Positions 17,724-26,586 of a stretch of 64,000 nt of DNA are shown here, piece by piece; position 1 is the stretch's first letter, and each line of letters starts with the position of its first letter. The position numbers and the translations under genes are program-made. The notes below the pieces were generated by a model, which searched no databases, was not told where the DNA came from, and saw nothing but the letters and a program-made list of their open reading frames with translations. This DNA comes from an uncultured bacterium (GTDB lineage Bacteria; Elusimicrobiota; Elusimicrobia; Elusimicrobiales; Elusimicrobiaceae): the NCBI GenBank assembly GCA_949294085.1, contig CASFFX010000004.1, positions 1 to 64,000 of the forward strand, in the 5' to 3' direction.

Positions 17724-20700
17724 TACGCCTCCGCCAGGGCCTCTATTTCTTCCTTCTTTTTTACGTCCGCCGGGTTGGTGCGGTCCGCCAAGTTGACGGA
17801 GAGCACCTTGGACACGCCGCTTTCTTCCATGGTAATCCCGTAGAGCATGCGGGCGGCTTCCATGGTGCGTTTGTTGTGCGTAACTACGATAAACTGCGTG
17901 GTTTTGGAAAATTCCTTAATCAAATTGACGTAGCGTTCCACGTTGGCTTCGTCCAGGGCGGCGTCGGCCTCGTCCATAATGCAGAAGGGGGACGGGTTGT
18001 GCGTAAAGAACGCAAACAACAGCGACATCGCCGTCAGCGTTTTTTCGCCGCCGGACATAGAGGAAATGTTCAGCAGCTTCTTGCCCGGAGGCTGGGCATA
18101 AATTTCAATGCCGGTTTCCAGCAGATTTTCCGGTTGGGTGAGCACCAAGTCGCACTCGCCGCCGCGGAACAGCGTTTGATAAATGTTCTTAAAGTGCATA
18201 CGCACTTGTTCAAACGTGTATTTGAAATTTTCGCGCGTGGTTTGGTTGATTTTATTGATGGCGGATTTCAAGTCTTTCTTGGCTCCTTCCAAATCCGCAA
18301 TTTGGGTGCGCAAAAACGTATGGCGTTCGGTCAGTGCGTCGTATTCTTCCGGCGCGGTCATATTGACGGCGCCCATATTTTCAATGCGTTTGCGCATCAT
18401 TTTTACGCGCTCGTAATCCACGGTTTTGTCGCCGTAATTCATCTGCGCTTCTTCCGGCGTGATGTTCCAGCTTTCAAACATATTGTTGGCCACCGTTGTG
18501 CGCTGGCGGCGCGCGTTGGAAAGGGCGTTTTCCAAATCGTTTTTGCGAATTGTTAAATCGGACGATTCCTTTTTGCAGGCGTTTAACGCGGCCGTTTTGT
18601 CGCTGTATTCTTTTTTGAGCGCTTCCAAATCGGCCCGCATTTTATGCTCGTCCAATTCCAGTTTGGCCAGCGTGTCGCGCTCGGTGGACAGTTTGGCCTC
18701 GGTAGCCAGTTTTTCTTCCGCCAAACTTTTTAAGCGCAGGTTGGACGAGGCAATTTTTTCGTTGCGTTTGCCTTCGCTGTCGGTCAGGCTGTTAAACTCG
18801 TATTCGGTGGATTTCAAATCCAGCTCCACGTTGTTCTTCTTGATTTTTACTTCGTAGAGCTTGGCGCTGAGCGCATTGATTTCCCCTTTGATTTTTTCGG
18901 CCTTTTCGCGCAGTTGTTCCTGGGATTTTTTCAGCTCCGCTTCCTGAGCCGTGGTCTGGGCGTGGTTGTTTTTAAGCGTTTCCAAATTTTGCTTGAGCGC
19001 TTCCACATTTTTCTTGCGGCTTTCCACCCGCAGTAAAATTTCCTGTTTGCGCGCGGCGGCCCGGTCCAGCGTTTGCTGGGCGGTGCGCAATTCGTGCTCT
19101 TTATTGGCACGCTCGTTTTGCACCGAGTTCAACGCCAGCACCGCTTCCTGCGATTTGGCCCGCAAATTTTTCAGCGCTTCCTCGGCCTGGGTCAAAGCCG
19201 CATAGTTGGCAATAATGTCCTTGGATACGGCGTCCTCTTGTGCGGCCTTGGCGTCCATTTCACCGCGGACGGTTTCTTCTTCCCCCCAGTAGGCTTCCGG
19301 GGCGCGCACGTCCGCCGCGCCGCCGCCAATAAAGAAAGGCCCCGTTACCGTACCGTCCTGGTACGAGTAGCCGCCAATTAAAAATTGGATTAGATTTTCC
19401 AGCTCCGCCCCATACGAAAGTTGTTTTTTAAGAGTGTTGTCCCCCTCGGCGGGCGCCGTGTGGGGCACGCGGGAAAGCACAATAAATTTGGCACGCGCTT
19501 TGCCGTGCTGTTTAAGCACTTGCAAGGCTTGCTCTACGGCGGCGTCATCGGTGCAGAGCACGGCGTCTAAATATTTGCCGAAGGCTTCTTCCACCGCCAC
19601 GCTTAACGAAGCCGGGTATTTAAGCGCTTTGCGCAGCGTGCCTTTCACGCCGGCAATGCCGCTTTGCGCCACGGCCTTGGCACCCACCCAGTAAGGGTCG
19701 TTTTTCCCCTGGGTTTGAATCATCTCCAGCTTGGCGGCCAGTGCAGCCCGGGCCGATTTGACGGACGAAAGTTTTTCGTTCAAAGCGGTGCGTTCCGTCT
19801 GCAAGGCGTGCAGTTTTTCTTCTCCCGCCGCAATGGCACTGCGGGCTTGGTCCGCCTCGGTTTGTTTGGCGTTCACGCGGGAAGCAATTTCTTCCAGCGC
19901 GCGGCGGATTTCCGTCAATCCGGCCGTTTGCGCCTGGCTGGTTTTTTCGGCGGTAATCAAATCTTCGTTTTCGCGCTGGGCGGAAGATTCCTCCAACGCA
20001 ATCCGGTTGGATGCTTCCATCTGTTTACGCACCAGCGACATCAGTTCGCCCGCCACGCGCTGCAGCTGCGTTTCCGCCGCGCGCAAATCCTGCTCCAGCT
20101 GTTGGGCCGCGGCCACCTGAGTATTGTAATTGCTTTGCAGCGGCTCCAGCTCGGCCGATACGGCGGCAAGCTGTTCTTTTAATTTGGCGATGGCGGGGGC
20201 CAGCTCCTGCAAGCGGCTCTGGCCGCGCTGCGCTTCCGCCCCGGACGACGCGATCTGCGCCGTCAGTTCGGCGGTTAAATTGTCGCAATTTTTAATGGCG
20301 CCTTCCAACAGCCCCACTTGATATTTGCTGGCGGAAATTTTTTCGTTAAACTCGGCGGCTTCTTTTTGTTTGTGCGTTAAATTCAAATCCAAGGCGGCCG
20401 CCGCGCCTTCTTGGGCGGAAATGCGGGCTTCCAAATCTTCCAGCTTGCGAAGCACCGGTTCCAATTCGCCGGTATGCTTGGCAATCAGCGCGTCCGCTTC
20501 CTTAATGGAACAGACGGAAATGGCGATTTCGCTTTCCTTTAATTCGTCGCGGTAGCGTTGGTACAGCCGGGCTTTTTTGGCTTCGCTGTCCAACTTTTTA
20601 ATTTGCTCTTCAATCAGGGCTACCGTATCGGCCAAGCGGGCCAAATCCAAATCCACGCGTTCCAAGCGTTTGATACACTCTTCGCGTTTGGCTTTGTACT

Positions 20701-21205
20701 TGGAAACGCCGGCCACTTCTTCAAACATTTCGCGGCGCTGTTCGGGCGAAGCGGAAAGCACGCTTTCTACACCGCCCTGGTCAATAATGGCGTAGCCTTC
20801 CCCGCCGATGCCCGTATCCAAAAACAAATCCCGGATATCGCGCAGGCGGCATTGCACCTTGTTTAAGTAATATTCGCTTTCGCCGGAGCGAAAAATTTTG
20901 CGGGTAACGGTAATCTCGTCAAAATCCAGCGGCAGCTGCCGGGAGGCGTTGTCAAACACCATGCTCACCTGTGCCATATTTAAGGGGGCGCGTTTGGCGG
21001 TGCCGTTAAAAATAATATCTACCATGGACGACGACCGCAGGGACTTCCAACTCATCTCGCCAATGGCCCAGCGTACGGAGTCTATCACGTTGGATTTTCC
21101 GCACCCGTTCGGCCCCACCACGCAGGTAATGCCCGGTTCAAAATCCAGGCGGGATTTGTCGGCAAATGATTTAAAACCAATAATTTCTATAGCTTTTAAG
21201 TACAT
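17723..21205 (-). CDS. smc: Chromosome segregation/condensin ATPase SMC
   Basis: 1,160 residues with full SMC architecture. The N-terminal head starts MYLKAIEIIGFKSFADKS with Walker A GPNGCGKSN (31-39). Then a coiled coil, a hinge at about 505-635 (AGVKGTLRKALKYP, FFIGGGAADV), a second coiled coil, and a C-terminal head with signature SSMSGGEKTL (near 1050) and Walker B FCIMDEADAALD (near 1075). SMC dimers, with ScpA/ScpB, load near the origin and extrude DNA loops to organise the chromosome; ScpAB are not in this window. The AAGGGGACC ribosome-binding site fits the ATG at 21205. Confidence 0.96.
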   Translation of the reverse strand: MYLKAIEIIGFKSFADKSRLDFEPGITCVVGPNGCGKSNVIDSVRWAIGEMSWKSLRSSSMVDIIFNGTAKRAPLNMAQVSMVFDNASRQLPLDFDEITVTRKIFRSGESEYYLNKVQCRLRDIRDLFLDTGIGGEGYAIIDQGGVESVLSASPEQRREMFEEVAGVSKYKAKREECIKRLERVDLDLARLADTVALIEEQIKKLDSEAKKARLYQRYRDELKESEIAISVCSIKEADALIAKHTGELEPVLRKLEDLEARISAQEGAAAALDLNLTHKQKEAAEFNEKISASKYQVGLLEGAIKNCDNLTAELTAQIASSGAEAQRGQSRLQELAPAIAKLKEQLAAVSAELEPLQSNYNTQVAAAQQLEQDLRAAETQLQRVAGELMSLVRKQMEASNRIALEESSAQRENEDLITAEKTSQAQTAGLTEIRRALEEIASRVNAKQTEADQARSAIAAGEEKLHALQTERTALNEKLSSVKSARAALAAKLEMIQTQGKNDPYWVGAKAVAQSGIAGVKGTLRKALKYPASLSVAVEEAFGKYLDAVLCTDDAAVEQALQVLKQHGKARAKFIVLSRVPHTAPAEGDNTLKKQLSYGAELENLIQFLIGGYSYQDGTVTGPFFIGGGAADVRAPEAYWGEEETVRGEMDAKAAQEDAVSKDIIANYAALTQAEEALKNLRAKSQEAVLALNSVQNERANKEHELRTAQQTLDRAAARKQEILLRVESRKKNVEALKQNLETLKNNHAQTTAQEAELKKSQEQLREKAEKIKGEINALSAKLYEVKIKKNNVELDLKSTEYEFNSLTDSEGKRNEKIASSNLRLKSLAEEKLATEAKLSTERDTLAKLELDEHKMRADLEALKKEYSDKTAALNACKKESSDLTIRKNDLENALSNARRQRTTVANNMFESWNITPEEAQMNYGDKTVDYERVKMMRKRIENMGAVNMTAPEEYDALTERHTFLRTQIADLEGAKKDLKSAINKINQTTRENFKYTFEQVRMHFKNIYQTLFRGGECDLVLTQPENLLETGIEIYAQPPGKKLLNISSMSGGEKTLTAMSLLFAFFTHNPSPFCIMDEADAALDEANVERYVNLIKEFSKTTQFIVVTHNKRTMEAARMLYGITMEESGVSKVLSVNLADRTNPADVKKKEEIEALAEA

Positions 21206-21232
21206 AAGGTCCCCTTAGGCAGATATATTTTG

Positions 21233-21241
21233 ATTATACCA
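21233..21241 (-). promoter_or_regulatory. Extended -10 promoter of smc
   Basis: Reading the minus strand, TGGTATAAT forms an extended -10 box 27 bases before the smc start codon. The -35 region is not recognisable, as is usual for extended -10 promoters. Confidence 0.6.
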
Positions 21242-21346
21242 TTTCCCTATACAAATTAGGGGAAAACCCCCTGTCCCAAACGGATTTTTTTCTGCTACGC
21301 GTACGGGAAATAATTTCTCCGAGGAAAATCCGACGAAAAAAATTCC

Positions 21347-21375
21347 TTGCAAAGCATAGAAAATTTTATTAGACT
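21347..21375 (+). promoter_or_regulatory. Promoter of the 74-residue repeat protein gene
   Basis: TTGCAA (21347-21352), 17 bases, TAGACT (21370-21375). A leader of about 35 bases follows, carrying AAAGGAGG nine bases before the ATG at 21417, one of the strongest ribosome-binding sites in the window. Confidence 0.45.
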
Positions 21376-21416
21376 TTTTCGGTAAGACTGTTTTCCTTAA
21401 AAGGAGGATTATCTAC

Positions 21417-21641
21417 ATGGCAGAAAAAGTACTGAAAGTTGGAATGGACCGCGAAGACGGCTTCCTCTATTACATTGACAAAGACGGCGACATCGCCCGC
21501 GTGCAAATGGCCAGAGGCGGCAAAAAAGGCGGAAAACCGAAAAAAGTAGAAAAATGCGGTATCAAAAAAGAAAAGGGATATCTGTACTTCTTGGACAAGA
21601 AGGGTGATATTTCCAGAGCCAAAATGGTAAACGCAAAATAA
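21417..21641 (+). CDS. Small basic protein made of two repeats of one motif
   Basis: 74 residues, monocistronic, with its own promoter, strong ribosome-binding site and terminator. It consists of two copies of about 30 residues: VLKVGMDREDGFLYYIDKDG then DIARVQM, and VEKCGIKKEKGYLYFLDKKG then DISRAKM, joined by a Gly/Lys linker RGGKKGGKPKK. The shared pattern is V-x-K-x-G-(4-5)-G-x-L-Y-x-x-D-K-x-G-D-I-x-R-x-x-M, suggesting a two-bladed beta structure. The basic linker could contact nucleic acid. I do not recognise a characterised family. The signals imply high expression, and the role is unknown. Confidence 0.85.
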   Translation: MAEKVLKVGMDREDGFLYYIDKDGDIARVQMARGGKKGGKPKKVEKCGIKKEKGYLYFLDKKGDISRAKMVNAK

Positions 21642-21652
21642 AAAGGATTTAG

Positions 21653-21680
21653 AACACCCCGCGGGAGCGCGGGGTGTTTT
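21653..21680 (+). terminator. Intrinsic terminator after the repeat-protein gene
   Basis: AACACCCCGC / GCGGGGTGTT, ten paired bases around GGGAGC, followed by TTTTGTT. It begins 12 bases after the stop codon. Confidence 0.9.
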
Positions 21681-21740
21681 GTTCCGTTGCGGCTGAGGCC
21701 GCCACCGTTTTACTTGCGCCGCGGGCTAACCGCCCAACGC

Positions 21741-21805
21741 AAAAAAGGACGCATAGCTCTCCGTACGACAACCTGTAATACTGCCGAGCCATGCGTCCTC
21801 TTTTT
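21741..21805 (-). terminator. Long two-part hairpin, probable terminator downstream of the GT8 gene
   Basis: AGGACGCAT and GCTC pair with GAGC and ATGCGTCCT, with a single mismatched position between the two stem parts and a loop of about 26 bases. Flanking A6 and T5 runs make it terminator-like on both strands. It lies 50 bases past the GT8 stop. The loop is longer than in a normal terminator, so a structured 3' RNA is possible. Confidence 0.6.
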
Positions 21806-21856
21806 GGCCTCTTGCGTCTTGCACAACGGGGCAAATTCTCCAACTAATTTCTTCTC

Positions 21857-22816
21857 CTAGCGGAATACGGCCAGCCCTTCCCAATATAAATTACGGTAAA
21901 ATTTCGGCTGCAAAAAGCATAATGGGTGAATCAGCCAATAACGCCCTATCTTGCGGCACAGCGAACCCAACCGCAAAGACTGCTTGGCGTCCGACCAAGG
22001 GGAACGCCGCATTAATTGCTGATATTGCCGCACGTTCCCATGAACGCCGCCCCCATATTTCCAAGGTTTGCTTGGAGTCGCAAAATGCACAATCGGACAC
22101 GTTTGTAATTGTGTGCGAAGCCATGAAATATTGGGCTCTTTATCACAGGCCGAATTGCCCCAGTACATCTGGCCGTTCCAACGCGGAGAAAGAATTTTGA
22201 TTTTGCCGTACAAAGAAAAATTAATGGCATCTTGGTCCTCAAACAGCAGGGGATATTTCGGCCGCCGCACATATTGCCAAATCATATCGCCAGCTTTCGC
22301 CGCACGCCAGCGGGGTATATCCACCACCAGCACCCCGGTATTAATGTAAACGCTTTTTTCAAATGGCCATGGATGTCTGCCTTTGCGGGCCATTCTCATC
22401 ACGCCCAAATCTTCCACCCCTCCCAGCAGACAGCCGGACAAGTCCACCTCCGCCAATTCCGCCAAAGAGCCCCGCACAAAGACATCGCAATCCAAATAAA
22501 TAAGCCGTTTAACATCCGCAGGCAACCCTTTGTCTAAAAACAAACGGGCATACGCCGCGCGGCTCAGGTGGGAGTTTTCAATCGGCGCACAAGCCAAAAT
22601 TTCTTGATCTAACGGATAAAAAGCTAGTGAAAAATGGGAATACAGCGACTGGAGAGAAAGAAGCTTTTGTCTGTTTGTCTGGCTGATACCTACATCTAAA
22701 ATATGAAAACGAATAAATTCCTCTTTCTTTTTGGCTTCCAAAATAGATTGAATGGCCACCCCCATAAAGGGGGCATAGGCGTCGTCTGCAGCAAAGCAGA
22801 TGTCTATATTTTTCAT
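21857..22816 (-). CDS. Glycosyltransferase family 8, stand-alone
   Basis: 319 residues, close to the minimal GT8 length. It opens MKNIDICFAADDAYAPFMGVA, has the metal site DCD in RLIYLDCDVFVRGSL, INTGVLVVDIPRWR, FEDQDAINFSLYG and the C-terminal HFATPSKPWKYGG that closes over UDP. It is more GC-rich than the GT8 genes at 2-9 kb and lacks their basic tails, so it is probably an older resident paralogue. It lies alone between a terminator and its own promoter. Substrate not predictable; a cell-surface glycan or glycogenin-like role are both possible. Confidence 0.85.
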   Translation of the reverse strand: MKNIDICFAADDAYAPFMGVAIQSILEAKKKEEFIRFHILDVGISQTNRQKLLSLQSLYSHFSLAFYPLDQEILACAPIENSHLSRAAYARLFLDKGLPADVKRLIYLDCDVFVRGSLAELAEVDLSGCLLGGVEDLGVMRMARKGRHPWPFEKSVYINTGVLVVDIPRWRAAKAGDMIWQYVRRPKYPLLFEDQDAINFSLYGKIKILSPRWNGQMYWGNSACDKEPNISWLRTQLQTCPIVHFATPSKPWKYGGGVHGNVRQYQQLMRRSPWSDAKQSLRLGSLCRKIGRYWLIHPLCFLQPKFYRNLYWEGLAVFR

Positions 22817-22885
22817 CTGTTTCTCCGTCCAAATCCTAAAATATCTCTCAAACTAGATTTTTAATTCAAATTAGCGTACCTTAAT

Positions 22886-22915
22886 AGTATATTTTATTTA
22901 TTATTTCTTAGGCAA
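22886..22915 (-). promoter_or_regulatory. Promoter of the stand-alone GT8 gene
   Basis: On the minus strand TTGCCT (22910-22915), 18 bases, TATACT (22886-22891), giving a leader of about 60 bases before the start at 22816. Confidence 0.55.
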
Positions 22916-23271
22916 TTTGTGTTGGAATGCCCCCATGCGCTGAGGCTGGAGCCATGGGAACTTGCCGCGTTTCAGGGAAGCAGGGTTGATTTTTGCATAA
23001 AGGCGGCTAAACTAAGAATATCCGACGTATCCGGAGGCTTCATCAAATAATTCTTATTGCTTGCAGGCGGCCAACGGCCGCATTTACGGTTTCCGTCTTT
23101 GCCGCGGTCCAAAAGCCGCGCCAAAACGGACGCTCCGCCCAGCGGGGTGCGCCAAAAGCCCTTTCGTCTAACGGCTTTTACGCGCAAGAACAGGCGGCAG
23201 CTTCCCCCAAAAATCAAGGCTAGACCCGTTCAGCCGCCACGCGTCCCGTACGCGCGGGCGCGCGGGTTTCA
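22916..23271. other. Spacer without supported gene
   Basis: About 355 bases between the GT8 promoter and the hpf promoter. It is GC-rich, has several short GC-rich inverted repeats (for example CGTACGCGCGGGCGCGCGGG near 23,248-23,267), and carries only a short minus-strand frame with no ribosome-binding site or family resemblance. I see no gene here. Confidence 0.5.
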
Positions 23272-23300
23272 TTGACAGCGGGCCTGATTAATGATTTAAT
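23272..23300 (+). promoter_or_regulatory. Sigma-70-type promoter of the hpf-PTS unit
   Basis: Consensus -35 TTGACA (23272-23277), 17 bases, TTTAAT (23295-23300). Transcription would start about 40 bases before the hpf ATG. There is no obvious sigma-54 box, although hpf is next to rpoN in many genomes. Confidence 0.65.
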
Positions 23301-23346
23301 AACACTTACGGGGGATTCACTCGTAAAAGACTTATACGGAGGAATT

Positions 23347-23898
23347 ATGGATATTAAAATTACGGCCAAAAACATTAAACTGACTCCGGCCATCAAAGAA
23401 TTTATCAATACGCGCGTGGGAAAAGTGGAAAATTTTTTTGACAACATCGTTTCCGCGCAAGTGCTTATTTCGGTGGAAAAGAAAATCAACCAACGCGCCG
23501 AAATCATTTTACACACCGGCGCCAAGACCACCATCAGCGCCAGCGCCGTGGAAAGCAACCTCTACAAAGCCATTGACGCCGCAGCCGTAAAAGCCGAAGC
23601 GCAGGCCAAAAAAATCAAAAACAAAGCCAAAGCCCGCAAAGTAAGCAAAAAATCCGTCAAAGAAGCGGACATCAATCCGTTTGCCGAACACGTGCTCCTG
23701 CCGCAGACCGACGTGAAATTTTCCGTCATCAAGCAGGTGGAAGTGTCGCCTATGAACCCCGAAGACGCCGCCTACGAAATGGAACGGCTGGGTTATTCCT
23801 TCTGGATGTTTTTAGACGAAGATTCCAAGCAAATCAACTTGATTTTCAAACGCTTGGACGGCACCTACGGTTTGATTAAACCGATTAAAAAGAAATAA
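23347..23898 (+). CDS. hpf: Ribosome hibernation promoting factor, long form
   Basis: 183 residues from MDIKITAKNIKLTPAIKEFI, which follows CGGAGGAATT; reading upstream is open but has no better start. Residues 1-100 form the S30AE/YfiA fold that binds the 30S decoding region. A Lys-rich linker (KAEAQAKKIKNKAKARKVSK) leads to a C-terminal domain with MNPEDAAYEMERLGYSFWMF and INLIFKRLDGTYGLIKP, the dimerisation domain of long HPF. Long HPF pairs 70S ribosomes into inactive 100S dimers in stationary phase or starvation. Its place ahead of the PTS genes links translation silencing to carbon state. Confidence 0.95.
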   Translation: MDIKITAKNIKLTPAIKEFINTRVGKVENFFDNIVSAQVLISVEKKINQRAEIILHTGAKTTISASAVESNLYKAIDAAAVKAEAQAKKIKNKAKARKVSKKSVKEADINPFAEHVLLPQTDVKFSVIKQVEVSPMNPEDAAYEMERLGYSFWMFLDEDSKQINLIFKRLDGTYGLIKPIKKK

Positions 23899-23915
23899 GC
23901 CACACGGGGGCGGAT

Positions 23916-24866
23916 TTGGAATTCAGCAAATCAATCACCGTAGCAGAACTGCTCCAGGTTAAACGTCTTAACCTGGAGCTGGTCTGCGGCAAACGGTACA
24001 TCCACCGCGAAATTACGCTGGGCAGCGTAAACCGCCCCGGCCTGGCTTTGTGCGGGCATTTGGATAATTTCCGGGCCAATTCGGTGCAAGTGTTTGGCCG
24101 CGGGGAACAATCCTTCTGCGTGAAAGAAAACAAAACGCGCCTGCGCGCCAACGTGGAAAAGATGCTCAGCGAAGGCAAAGTGCCGTGCGTGATTATGGCC
24201 GCCGGGCTGGACCCGCTGCCGGCTATTCGCAAGGCGTGCTTAAGCTCCGACGTGCCGGTGCTGAAAACCGATATGGAATCGTCCGCTTTTGTGGCGGAAT
24301 TTACCCGCTTTTTGGACGAAAAACTTTCCCCCGTTACGCACATGCACGGCGTGTTGGTGGACGTAAGCGGCACGGGCGTGCTGATCCGCGGGGACGCGGG
24401 CATCGGCAAAAGCGAGTGCGCGCTGGAACTCATTAAACGCGGCCATATTTTAGTGGCCGACGACGTAGTAGAAGTGCAAAAAAGATTTGGCCGTTTTCTG
24501 GTCGGCTCCTGCCCTACCATGTTAAAACATTATATGGAAGTGCGCGGGCTGGGGATTTTGGATGTTCCGCTGCTGTTTGGCGTCGGCTCTACGCTGGACG
24601 AAACCAATATTGATATGGAAGTGGTGCTCACTTCCCCCAACAAACAGCCGCTGGACCGCCTGGGAGTGGAGCAGAGAACGACTAACATTTTGGGGATTGA
24701 AATCCCGTCGCTGGGCCTCCCGGTTACGCCGGGGCGCAACCTGGCGGTGTTGATTGAAGTAGCTTCCTTAAATCAACAGCTTAAGAGCCAAGGGATTTTT
24801 TCCGCCAAAGAATTCAGCCAGAAAATTTTGGACAAAATGAAAAAGGGGACCCATGGCAGACAATAA
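23916..24866 (+). CDS. hprK: HPr kinase/phosphorylase
   Basis: 316 residues from a TTG start (a GGGGGCGGA stretch precedes it). The C-terminal catalytic half has Walker [10 protein letters not shown] (159-167), [11 protein letters not shown] and the family signature [12 protein letters not shown], then IPVTPGRN-type [16 protein letters not shown]. The N-terminal half is the usual HprK domain with [15 protein letters not shown]. The enzyme phosphorylates and dephosphorylates HPr on Ser46 in response to ATP and fructose-bisphosphate levels or phosphate. Its target HPr, with an intact Ser46, is encoded in the same unit at 28,025-28,294. It overlaps rapZ by 14 bases. Confidence 0.96.
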   Translation: MEFSKSITVAELLQVKRLNLELVCGKRYIHREITLGSVNRPGLALCGHLDNFRANSVQVFGRGEQSFCVKENKTRLRANVEKMLSEGKVPCVIMAAGLDPLPAIRKACLSSDVPVLKTDMESSAFVAEFTRFLDEKLSPVTHMHGVLVDVSGTGVLIRGDAGIGKSECALELIKRGHILVADDVVEVQKRFGRFLVGSCPTMLKHYMEVRGLGILDVPLLFGVGSTLDETNIDMEVVLTSPNKQPLDRLGVEQRTTNILGIEIPSLGLPVTPGRNLAVLIEVASLNQQLKSQGIFSAKEFSQKILDKMKKGTHGRQ

Positions 24867-25710
24867 ACGCCGTATCTTTATTATTACCGGCCTGAGCGGG
24901 GCCGGCAAATCTCAGGCGCTGAAAATCTTCGGCGACTTTGGGTTTTATTGCGTGGACAACTTGCCGCTGGCTTTATTCAAAAATTTTACCGACTACGTAA
25001 AACAAAGCGGCGAACGCAAAGACATCGCCCTGGGGATAGACGTGCGCGAAGGCGGACGGCTGAAAGACATGCCAAAAATTTTGAATTCCATGGCGCAGGA
25101 CGATTTTATTGTCAAAGTGATTTTTTTGGATGCGTCGGAAGAGTGCCTGATTCGCCGTTTTTCCGAAACGAAACACCGCCACCCGATTCACAAAAAACTG
25201 GCCGCCGCCATCGCCCACGAACGGGAAGTGATGAGCCCGATTCGCACCATGGCCGACAAAGTGATTGACACGTCGGACCTGAAACTGGGCGAACTGAAGG
25301 AGAAACTTTCGGCGCTAATGGGCCTGACGCGCGAAGGAGACATGCAAATTTCCGTCGTGTCGTTCGGCTTCAAAAACGGCATTTTGAAAGACTGCGATAT
25401 TGTGATGGACGTGCGCTTTTTGCCCAACCCGTACTATGTGCCCGAATTGCGGGAGAAAACAGGATTGGACAAAGAAGTGCAGGCGTATATTTCTTCGTTC
25501 AAGGAAACGAAGGAATTTGCCGAAAAATTTGCGGATTTGATTAAATATTTGATACCAAAATACATAAAGGAAGGCAAAAGCTACCTGACGATTGCCATGG
25601 GCTGTACCGGCGGCAAACACCGCAGCGTGTTTATGGCGCACGAATTGGCGCAGCGGCTGGCAAAGGCGGGGCTGAACGCAACCGAATTTCACAGAGACAT
25701 AGGACTGTAA
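24853..25710 (+). CDS. rapZ: RapZ/YvcJ-family nucleotide-binding protein
   Basis: 285 residues. It has Walker A GLSGAGKS (13-20), the DNLP motif in [33 protein letters not shown], and the C-terminal RapZ domain with [20 protein letters not shown] and [18 protein letters not shown]. In enterobacteria RapZ guides RNase E to the GlmZ RNA and senses glucosamine-6-phosphate; in Bacillus YvcJ binds and hydrolyses GTP and affects competence. The C-terminal CTGGKHRSV pocket is the metabolite-sensing part. Its location between hprK and the PTS genes matches the order known from several deltaproteobacteria. No glmZ-like RNA was found here, so the role is open. Confidence 0.95.
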   Translation: MADNKRRIFIITGLSGAGKSQALKIFGDFGFYCVDNLPLALFKNFTDYVKQSGERKDIALGIDVREGGRLKDMPKILNSMAQDDFIVKVIFLDASEECLIRRFSETKHRHPIHKKLAAAIAHEREVMSPIRTMADKVIDTSDLKLGELKEKLSALMGLTREGDMQISVVSFGFKNGILKDCDIVMDVRFLPNPYYVPELREKTGLDKEVQAYISSFKETKEFAEKFADLIKYLIPKYIKEGKSYLTIAMGCTGGKHRSVFMAHELAQRLAKAGLNATEFHRDIGL

Positions 25711-25711
25711 T

Positions 25712-26119
25712 ATGGTAAAAATCATTTTAGTAACGCATGGGCACCTGGCCCAAGAAATGTTGGAAACCGCGGCGCAAATCATCGGCAAACCGGCCGATGA
25801 CGGCTTTGCCGCGTTCTCCGTAACGGCCGCCGCTTCGGTGGAAAAAGAAGCGGCCAAACTGCACGACTTGCTGAAAACCTGCGAAGAGGGCGCCGTCATT
25901 TTAACCGATATTTTCGGCGGCAGCGCCACCAATATTTCGCTGACCGCCAGCAAGGACTTGGCCAAGTGCCACGTCATTACGGGGCTGAATTTAAGCATGT
26001 TGCTCACCGCCATTAACAGCCGCAAAAAACTGTCGGCCAAAGAATTGGCGGAAAAAATTGAAGCGGACGGCAAACGGGCCGTCATCAATGCAACGGAACT
26101 GTTAATCAAGGGGCTTTAA
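25712..26119 (+). CDS. PTS mannose-family component IIA
   Basis: 135 residues, single-domain EIIA-Man: MVKIILVTHGHLAQEML with the phosphorylated histidine at position 9 (THGH), then VILTDIFGGSATNISL, the family core. It takes phosphate from HPr~P(His15) and passes it to IIB. Separate IIA and IIB chains rather than a IIAB fusion are typical outside the enterics. It starts one base after the rapZ stop. Because regulators surround it, it may act as a signalling IIA as well as in transport. Confidence 0.93.
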   Translation: MVKIILVTHGHLAQEMLETAAQIIGKPADDGFAAFSVTAAASVEKEAAKLHDLLKTCEEGAVILTDIFGGSATNISLTASKDLAKCHVITGLNLSMLLTAINSRKKLSAKELAEKIEADGKRAVINATELLIKGL

Positions 26120-26586
26120 TGCCAATTATTTTTGCGCGGGTGGATGACCGCTTGATTCACGGCCAAATTGTACAGGCCTGGCTGCCGGAGCTGAACGTGG
26201 ACGAGATTTTGATCCCTGCCGACAAGGCAAAATCGTCCTGCCTCAACCGCGGCCTGCTGCGCCTGAGCCTGCCGTACGAATACACGCTGACCATCCTGGA
26301 TCCGCACGAGTGCGTCCGTTATGCGGCCCAATCCAAACGCCGCATTTTTTTGTTGATGGGCGGGCTGAAAGACTTTACCGAATTGGTAAAAGACGGGCTG
26401 CAAATCAAATCCCTCAACATTGGCGGCATGCATTTTAAGGAAGGCGCGCAAAAATTGGACGAAAACGTGTTCCTGGACGCGGACGATAAACGCTTCCTGA
26501 AACTCATCCGGGACCTGGGCATTGCCGTGGAAACCCGCGCGGTTCCGAATTCGCAGTCTATTTCCATCAGCGAGGCCCTTTCATGA
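26119..26586 (+). CDS. PTS mannose-family component IIB
   Basis: 155 residues, normal length. It has the active-site motif FARVDDRLIHGQIVQAWLPE with His14 as phosphate acceptor, then VDEILIPADKAKSS and a family-typical NIGGMHFKEGAQKL. It transfers phosphate from IIA~P to the sugar held by IIC/IID. The ATG shares the last base of the IIA stop codon (TAATG), and the gene overlaps IIC by four bases (ATGA). Confidence 0.93.
   Translation: MPIIFARVDDRLIHGQIVQAWLPELNVDEILIPADKAKSSCLNRGLLRLSLPYEYTLTILDPHECVRYAAQSKRRIFLLMGGLKDFTELVKDGLQIKSLNIGGMHFKEGAQKLDENVFLDADDKRFLKLIRDLGIAVETRAVPNSQSISISEALS

Noticed and set aside
21649-21843. 64-codon minus-strand frame
   Set aside because: It spans two terminator hairpins and ends in one, so structure rather than coding explains the sequence.
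22972-23217. 81-codon minus-strand frame in the spacer before hpf
   Set aside because: No ribosome-binding site, no promoter in position, Arg/Gly-rich shadow-like translation; does not resemble a family.
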